This document shows, piece by piece, positions 56,570-64,000 of a stretch of DNA of 64,000 nt. Positions within the stretch are counted from its first letter, which is position 1. Each line of letters starts with the position of its first letter. A program made the translations under genes and the position numbers. This stretch comes from Vibrio ostreicida (GTDB lineage: Bacteria; Pseudomonadota; Gammaproteobacteria; Enterobacterales; Vibrionaceae), in the NCBI RefSeq assembly GCF_013074385.2, contig NZ_JABEYA020000003.1, positions 186,001 to 250,000 of the forward strand. The letters are read 5' to 3'. Under the pieces are notes generated by a model. The model was not told the origin of the DNA, searched no databases, and was given only the letters and a program-made list of their open reading frames with translations.

Positions 56570-57298
56570 ATGTTTGCTGAATGGATAACAACCGAAGCAC
56601 TAATTGCTGCCTTTTTGATTTTTCTGGGTTCTTTTGTCCAGACTGCTATTGGATTTGGGCTGGCCATTGTAGCGGCGCCCTTACTGTTTCTTGTCTCGCC
56701 AGTGTATGTGCCGGCTCCTATTTGTCTGGTGGCGTTGTATATTTCTATTCTTAACGCTTTAAAACACCGAGACAGTGTTGAAATCGGTGGGCTTAAAATG
56801 GCATTGATTGGCCGTGTACCCGGCTCAGTCGCTGGCGGTTTGCTTCTGGTCATGGTATCGACGGATATCCTCGCGTTATGGCTCGGGGCTCTGGTGCTGT
56901 TTGCTGTCGTTGTTAGCTTGTTACCGTTTCGAATTGAGCCGACGCCAGTGAGAATGAGCGTAGCAGGGTTTTTCTCTGGTTTTTTTGGTACCAGCTCAGG
57001 CATTGGTGGGCCGCCCATGGCGTTGTTGCTGCAGCATCAGGAAGCCAATCAATTGCGAGGCAACTTGTCCGCGTTTTTTGTGTTCAGTTCGGTCATGTCT
57101 TTACTTGTCCAGATGCCTGCTGGTTTTCTCTCATGGCACCACCTTTGGATAAGTGTGCCTTTGTTACCGGCTTCTTGGCTTGGCTATCGGTTAGCGCTGG
57201 TCACGACTCAGAGTTTACCCAAAGAAAAAATTCGTATTGCCGCGTTGTTATTATGCAGTGTTAGCGGTGCAACCGCGGTCTGGCAAGGGTTAATGTAG
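56570..57298 (+). CDS. TauE/SafE (TSUP) family membrane transporter
   Basis: The 242-residue protein has about eight helices with the family start AAFLIFLGSFVQTAIGFGLA and the second repeat SGFFGTSSGIGGPPMALL. It may export sulfite, sulfoacetate or other anions; the substrate is unknown. It has no clear ribosome-binding site. Confidence 0.88.
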   Translation: MFAEWITTEALIAAFLIFLGSFVQTAIGFGLAIVAAPLLFLVSPVYVPAPICLVALYISILNALKHRDSVEIGGLKMALIGRVPGSVAGGLLLVMVSTDILALWLGALVLFAVVVSLLPFRIEPTPVRMSVAGFFSGFFGTSSGIGGPPMALLLQHQEANQLRGNLSAFFVFSSVMSLLVQMPAGFLSWHHLWISVPLLPASWLGYRLALVTTQSLPKEKIRIAALLLCSVSGATAVWQGLM

Positions 57299-57511
57299 AC
57301 CCATTTTAAGGTATTCATCTTGGGTTAAGGTGTCGCGAGGATACTGTGTGCCTTGGGGTTGGATGCAGTGCCCGAATGAAAAAAGCGTTTGAGCGAGGTT
57401 GATTCAGTGTTCTGGCGATGCACTCCAACATGCATACCGATGTCATACATCCCTATACGTTGAACACGACGAATGAAGGTTCAACAAATGTTTTTGCAGG
57501 AGAAATACAAA

Positions 57512-57940
57512 ATGATAAAAACAATCGGTAACCTCATTTGGTTTTTGTTTGGGGGCGTATTTATGGGCTTGATGTGGTGGTTATTTGGCCTGATTGCCTT
57601 TATTAGTATTGTCGGGATTCCATGGGGCAGGGCCTGTTTTGTTATTGGAAAATTTTCGTTTTTTCCCTTTGGCCACGAGGCCATTGCACGCGATGAACTG
57701 ACTAACGAAGAGGATATCGGTACGGGTTCATTGGGGTTTGTTGGTAACGTTATTTGGTTTATCTTTGCGGGTTTCTGGTTGGCGATTGGCCATATTCTTT
57801 CAGCGGTAGCGTGTTTTGTGACGATTATTGGTATTCCATTTGCGCTTCAGCACCTTAAACTTGCTGTTATTTCGCTTGCTCCAATCGGTAAAACGATTGT
57901 GGCAAAAGAACAAGCCGCTCGTGCTCGGTATTCCGACTAG
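57512..57940 (+). CDS. yccF: YccF-family inner-membrane protein
   Basis: The 142-residue protein has the YccF (DUF307) repeat: two hydrophobic blocks with FISIVGIPWGRACFVIGKFSFFPFG and VTIIGIPFALQHLKLAVISLAPIG. The function is unknown. The ATG at 57512 has CAGGAG upstream; an in-frame earlier start adds 13 residues. Confidence 0.88.
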   Translation: MIKTIGNLIWFLFGGVFMGLMWWLFGLIAFISIVGIPWGRACFVIGKFSFFPFGHEAIARDELTNEEDIGTGSLGFVGNVIWFIFAGFWLAIGHILSAVACFVTIIGIPFALQHLKLAVISLAPIGKTIVAKEQAARARYSD

Positions 57941-58011
57941 TCATCCAAATGCTTAACTCCTGACTCTCGCGAGGCTTCTGCCCGATGTGTGTTTTTAGCC
58001 TCAACTTAATC

Positions 58012-58041
58012 GAGAAGGCATGGAATTAGCCATGCCCTCTC
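58012..58041. terminator. hairpin between convergent yccF and LVIVD genes
   Basis: A 7-bp perfect stem (58017-58023 with 58030-58036), extended with mismatches, lies between the two convergent genes. T runs are weak on both sides. Confidence 0.4.
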
Positions 58042-58057
58042 TCCGTGGGCAATTACC

Positions 58058-59797
58058 CTAATTTTTCGCTGTTTTGGGTGGCCATGGTCGCTGTGGTGCG
58101 CTGAATTTTGGTTCACCGAGCAAAGGGCTAGATAAGGCATAAAAGCCGTGATTGGTGAATAACCAAAACAAGTTGCGATCGTATTCTACATACACGGAGT
58201 GAGACAAATTCCCCATTGCGTAACTGGCGACTTTGTCGGGTGCGAATGGCGGGACGAAATACGCGGCAATATGCGGCTTGTTTGGATCAGAAACGTCAAA
58301 TACCTGTAAACCGGCATTGTAAAAGTTGTAAGGCAATAGATCTTTTCGAGCGATACCTGGCTGGTGGTAAGCGCCGGTGCGTTTAGGCCCAAAACTCCCT
58401 CGGCGTTGGCAGAAATCGGTGAATTTTGCGCTTTCTGGGGGGGTAGGTCTGGGCATGACACCCTTGGAAATGGGGTTCTTGGGATCAGAGACATCGATAA
58501 TATGAATGTCTTTGTAGGGCTCATAACAATCTTCGTTGAGTGGGTAACCACTGTAATACACTAACCCAGACTCTTTGACCTGAGAGACGTCGACAAAATC
58601 CCCTTCGGTTCCAGCGATATTGGGTGGGAACTTTAAATTACCTACAACCTTCATATTACTAGGGTCGCGGACATCGATGACATAAAAGCCCAAACCACCC
58701 ATGGCGGCATAGCCGTAGTCGGCCTGCTTATCATGCAGAAAAAGTGACATTCTTGCCCCCATCCACGATGTGCGATTGCCCGCTCGGGCGTCGGCCTTAT
58801 AAACCGCTTCGTGTTCAGCATCACCAATGATTTGGCCGGGCACAGACAAGACATCAAGTAAACGTGGGTTGGTGGGATCAGACATATCCCATGCTTGATA
58901 GCCCGCACTGTAGAGATCATTAGGGTACTCTGTCAGCCCATATCGTTTGTCCGGCGCGGCGGCAACATACATAATGCCATCACCATTATAGGTTGGAATA
59001 TCCCGTACTCCAGAGCCTTGTTGTTGGCCAATGGGCGCATCTGGGTGAAGAATGTCCGTGGTGCGCTCGGCGAGCAAGGTCCAATCTTTAGGCAAAGGCC
59101 CTTTCATGGCGTAGACTTTGAACCCTTTAAGGTGCGGGCTTTGCCGAATGGCTTTAACTTTGTCTGGCTGACGGTATTTATCTTTGAGTAAGCCAAAACG
59201 ACGGACTTCATACGCTTGAACCATGACGTAGCTTTGCTGATGATCACTCCACTGAATTGATGCTGCGCCCATCATTTCGCCTTCGGCGAAAGGGTTCTGT
59301 GGTTCGCCGCTGCCTGATTTCCCCCACGTATGACCTTTGGTTAATAAAAGCGTTGCGGCTTTAGGGTCGGTAATATCAAAGATTTTTAGGTCGCTTCTAA
59401 CATATTGATAGAGGTAGCGTTTTCCATCGAAGTCGATGATATTTTGCCACGTATGAAACGGCTCCACTTGGATCGGATAATAGGCTTCTACCCGCATATT
59501 TTTGATGTAGCTATTTGTATCCCAGTCACTCATCTGCCCGGAAAATGGGTGGGGCTGATGAGACTCAGGAGCTGCTGTGGGGTGTTGAAAGGAGCCGTCA
59601 GATTGCATGCCATAACTGTCTAAAGCGGGGGGCATAGGTGCCCTATCTGGTGACAGGCTAACTTGTTTTTTGACTTCGTTATCCTCAATATCCACCGGTG
59701 TGTTTTGGCTGATATCCCATGGGCTGGCGGCATAACTGTTGCCAGCCAAAATGGTGGTTAACAGTAAGCTGATGCGACCGAAACTTCCTTTAAACAT
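58058..59797 (-). CDS. secreted LVIVD-repeat protein
   Basis: The 579-residue protein has a signal peptide (YA|A near residue 24) and many LVIVD-type beta-propeller segments with the pattern I-x-D-V/I-x-D-P (for example LKIFDITDPK, YVIDVRDPSN, IHIIDVSDPKN and LQVFDVSDPNKP). LVIVD proteins are surface or secreted propellers with unknown function. ATG at 59797 is used; the in-frame TTG at 59809 is a weaker option. Confidence 0.85.
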   Translation of the reverse strand: MFKGSFGRISLLLTTILAGNSYAASPWDISQNTPVDIEDNEVKKQVSLSPDRAPMPPALDSYGMQSDGSFQHPTAAPESHQPHPFSGQMSDWDTNSYIKNMRVEAYYPIQVEPFHTWQNIIDFDGKRYLYQYVRSDLKIFDITDPKAATLLLTKGHTWGKSGSGEPQNPFAEGEMMGAASIQWSDHQQSYVMVQAYEVRRFGLLKDKYRQPDKVKAIRQSPHLKGFKVYAMKGPLPKDWTLLAERTTDILHPDAPIGQQQGSGVRDIPTYNGDGIMYVAAAPDKRYGLTEYPNDLYSAGYQAWDMSDPTNPRLLDVLSVPGQIIGDAEHEAVYKADARAGNRTSWMGARMSLFLHDKQADYGYAAMGGLGFYVIDVRDPSNMKVVGNLKFPPNIAGTEGDFVDVSQVKESGLVYYSGYPLNEDCYEPYKDIHIIDVSDPKNPISKGVMPRPTPPESAKFTDFCQRRGSFGPKRTGAYHQPGIARKDLLPYNFYNAGLQVFDVSDPNKPHIAAYFVPPFAPDKVASYAMGNLSHSVYVEYDRNLFWLFTNHGFYALSSPLLGEPKFSAPQRPWPPKTAKN

Positions 59798-60045
59798 GTG
59801 TTTGTCCAAATAGTAATGTTAGTCCAAGAGTGTAACGGGAAAGCAAAAGGGAAAAAGCGAGGCACTTCGCTCTACATACGCCGATTGTTTTTCATTTTCT
59901 CATTAGCGTGTCTTAATCACTCCCTGCGACTGACATTGTTAAATTACACCAGTGAGTCAAGAACTCCCCACAAACCGGATCACAGTGTCAGGATGTGTCA
60001 TGCGGTAAAATGCAGGGGATACATCGAGTTTTAGAGGAGCCGTCG

Positions 60046-61101
60046 ATGAACCTCAACCCTTCCCCCCTCGTTGCGACATTGCTCTGTGCGGTATCTTTGG
60101 TCAGTCATTGTTTTGCCCAAGATCTGCGTCACCTAGCCAGTTTTGGCGATAGCCTATCGGATGTCGGCAATAAGAATACGATGTCTCAAGTCATCAATCA
60201 GGCAACGAGTGGGGCCGTTAAGATCTCGGCAGGGCCGCCCAATTTTATTGGTCGAGCCTCTAACGGCAAAGTGTGGACTGAGTATCTTAGCGAGTTTTTA
60301 TCACTGCCACCTTCTATTCCTGCGCGTGCTGAGCAACGCACGGTTGCGGTGGCAAAGGTACAAAGTACTCAACGGAGGTTTACGATTGGAATTCCTGCAC
60401 AGTCAGGAAACAATTGGTCGGTGGGTGGAGCAAAGGCAGAAAGCCACTATTTTTTCAATCTGGTGCTCAGTGACGAGGTAGAGTCAATTTCAGGTGCGCA
60501 TGTGTTCCCTAATTCAGCCCAGCAGATTGACAATCGGTTATCAACACACGGGATGTTCAACGCCGATACGCTGGTGACGTATATGATAGGCACCAACAAT
60601 TTATGGTATACGGTTTATGGTGATTTAGGGCAAACGGGTCAAGAGGCTGCTGAACTCGCGTTGAAGGATATCCGCACCTTACTTGATCATCGCGTCGCGC
60701 ATCTTGTGGTGGCGAATATTCCCAATTTCACCTCCGCTCCTTGGCTTTCTGAGAATAAATTGGCCACGAGTCGATTCATCAATGAGTTTAACCTCACCCT
60801 CAAGCATCGCCTGAAGGCTCTGGCGTATGCTTATCCGCAAACCAATATATATTGGGCAGACGCATTTTTGTTGTTTAATCAGGTGATAGACAGCGTCGAA
60901 AAAAAAGGTTGGTATAAAGATAAGGTGACAGGAATTACGATCACTAATACGCAAGAGCCAGCGTACAACCAAAATACGGGAAAAGTATCGACAACCGCTG
61001 ATCAATATCTGTATTGGGACGGTCTTCACCCAACCACTGGCATGCATAAGTTGTTTGCTCGTTACGTCGCCGATAAAGTTAATCGCCATGAGTCGCTATA
61101 A
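60046..61101 (+). CDS. secreted SGNH/GDSL hydrolase
   Basis: The 351-residue protein has a signal peptide (residues 1-24, CFA|Q) and SGNH blocks: FGDSLSDVG with nucleophile Ser36, GTNN (block III), and the Asp-His pair in DGLHPT. It resembles bacterial GDSL esterases/lipases and is likely exported. GAGGAG lies 7 bp before the ATG; a longer start is ignored because it would bury the signal peptide. Confidence 0.92.
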   Translation: MNLNPSPLVATLLCAVSLVSHCFAQDLRHLASFGDSLSDVGNKNTMSQVINQATSGAVKISAGPPNFIGRASNGKVWTEYLSEFLSLPPSIPARAEQRTVAVAKVQSTQRRFTIGIPAQSGNNWSVGGAKAESHYFFNLVLSDEVESISGAHVFPNSAQQIDNRLSTHGMFNADTLVTYMIGTNNLWYTVYGDLGQTGQEAAELALKDIRTLLDHRVAHLVVANIPNFTSAPWLSENKLATSRFINEFNLTLKHRLKALAYAYPQTNIYWADAFLLFNQVIDSVEKKGWYKDKVTGITITNTQEPAYNQNTGKVSTTADQYLYWDGLHPTTGMHKLFARYVADKVNRHESL

Positions 61102-63973
<2,872 letters not shown>

Positions 63974-64000
63974 TTGGCTTTGCTACAGGGCTCCAATCGG

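Overview
The window looks like part of a Vibrionaceae genome, plausibly the secondary chromosome. The glucosamine-6-phosphate deaminase, SstT, DUF2956 protein, vibriolysin-type M4 protease, Tad locus and two PilZ/chemoreceptor pairs are all typical of marine vibrios. This is judged from protein resemblance only. I see no rRNA, tRNA, CRISPR array or intact insertion sequence.

Bases 1-16045 (all + strand): the tail of a DUF1566 protein, then a near-complete Tad/Flp pilus locus (flp, cpaB, secretin, cpaD, cpaE, tadA, tadB, tadC, tadD, tadE, tadF, tadG). It runs with no visible terminator into a periplasmic redox module: thioredoxin-like protein, DUF4266 protein, DUF3570 outer-membrane-type protein, divergent ApbE and DsbD. 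The DUF3570 protein carries a motif matching the ApbE flavinylation consensus. A LysR/SDR divergent pair and a chemoreceptor follow.

Bases 19900-23630: a pst phosphate transport operon (pstS, pstC, pstA, pstB) behind phased Pho-box half-sites, with a hairpin terminator between pstS and pstC. Bases 23696-27133 (minus strand): a tightly overlapping five-gene cluster of the HvfABCX/bufferin type. It encodes an MBL-fold hydrolase, a secreted Cys-containing RiPP precursor, a DUF692 multinuclear iron oxidase, its DUF2063 partner and a DoxX membrane protein. This is probably a copper-binding modified-peptide system with an atypical precursor.

Bases 27400-36520: sstT, two YcgR-like PilZ proteins, nagB, a Sel1-repeat protein, an EamA transporter, a GNAT enzyme and a second chemoreceptor. 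Bases 36517-39690: a 1-kb gene-poor stretch with a possible gene remnant, then a 711-residue putative effector fusing a large-clostridial-toxin-type glycosyltransferase domain to a uridine-kinase-like P-loop domain. Bases 40000-50300: mostly housekeeping and accessory enzymes (APH-like kinase, MFS transporter, SpoU methyltransferase, 7Fe ferredoxin, FAD oxidoreductase, AstE/AspA-like hydrolase, YdcF protein, peroxiredoxin).

Bases 50367-56435: a light-response locus with a BLUF photoreceptor divergent from a histidine kinase, then a HAD phosphatase, a DASH-type cryptochrome and an iron-sulfur bacterial photolyase/cryptochrome. The window ends with a TauE transporter, a YccF protein, an LVIVD-repeat secreted protein, a secreted GDSL hydrolase and a vibriolysin-type metalloprotease.
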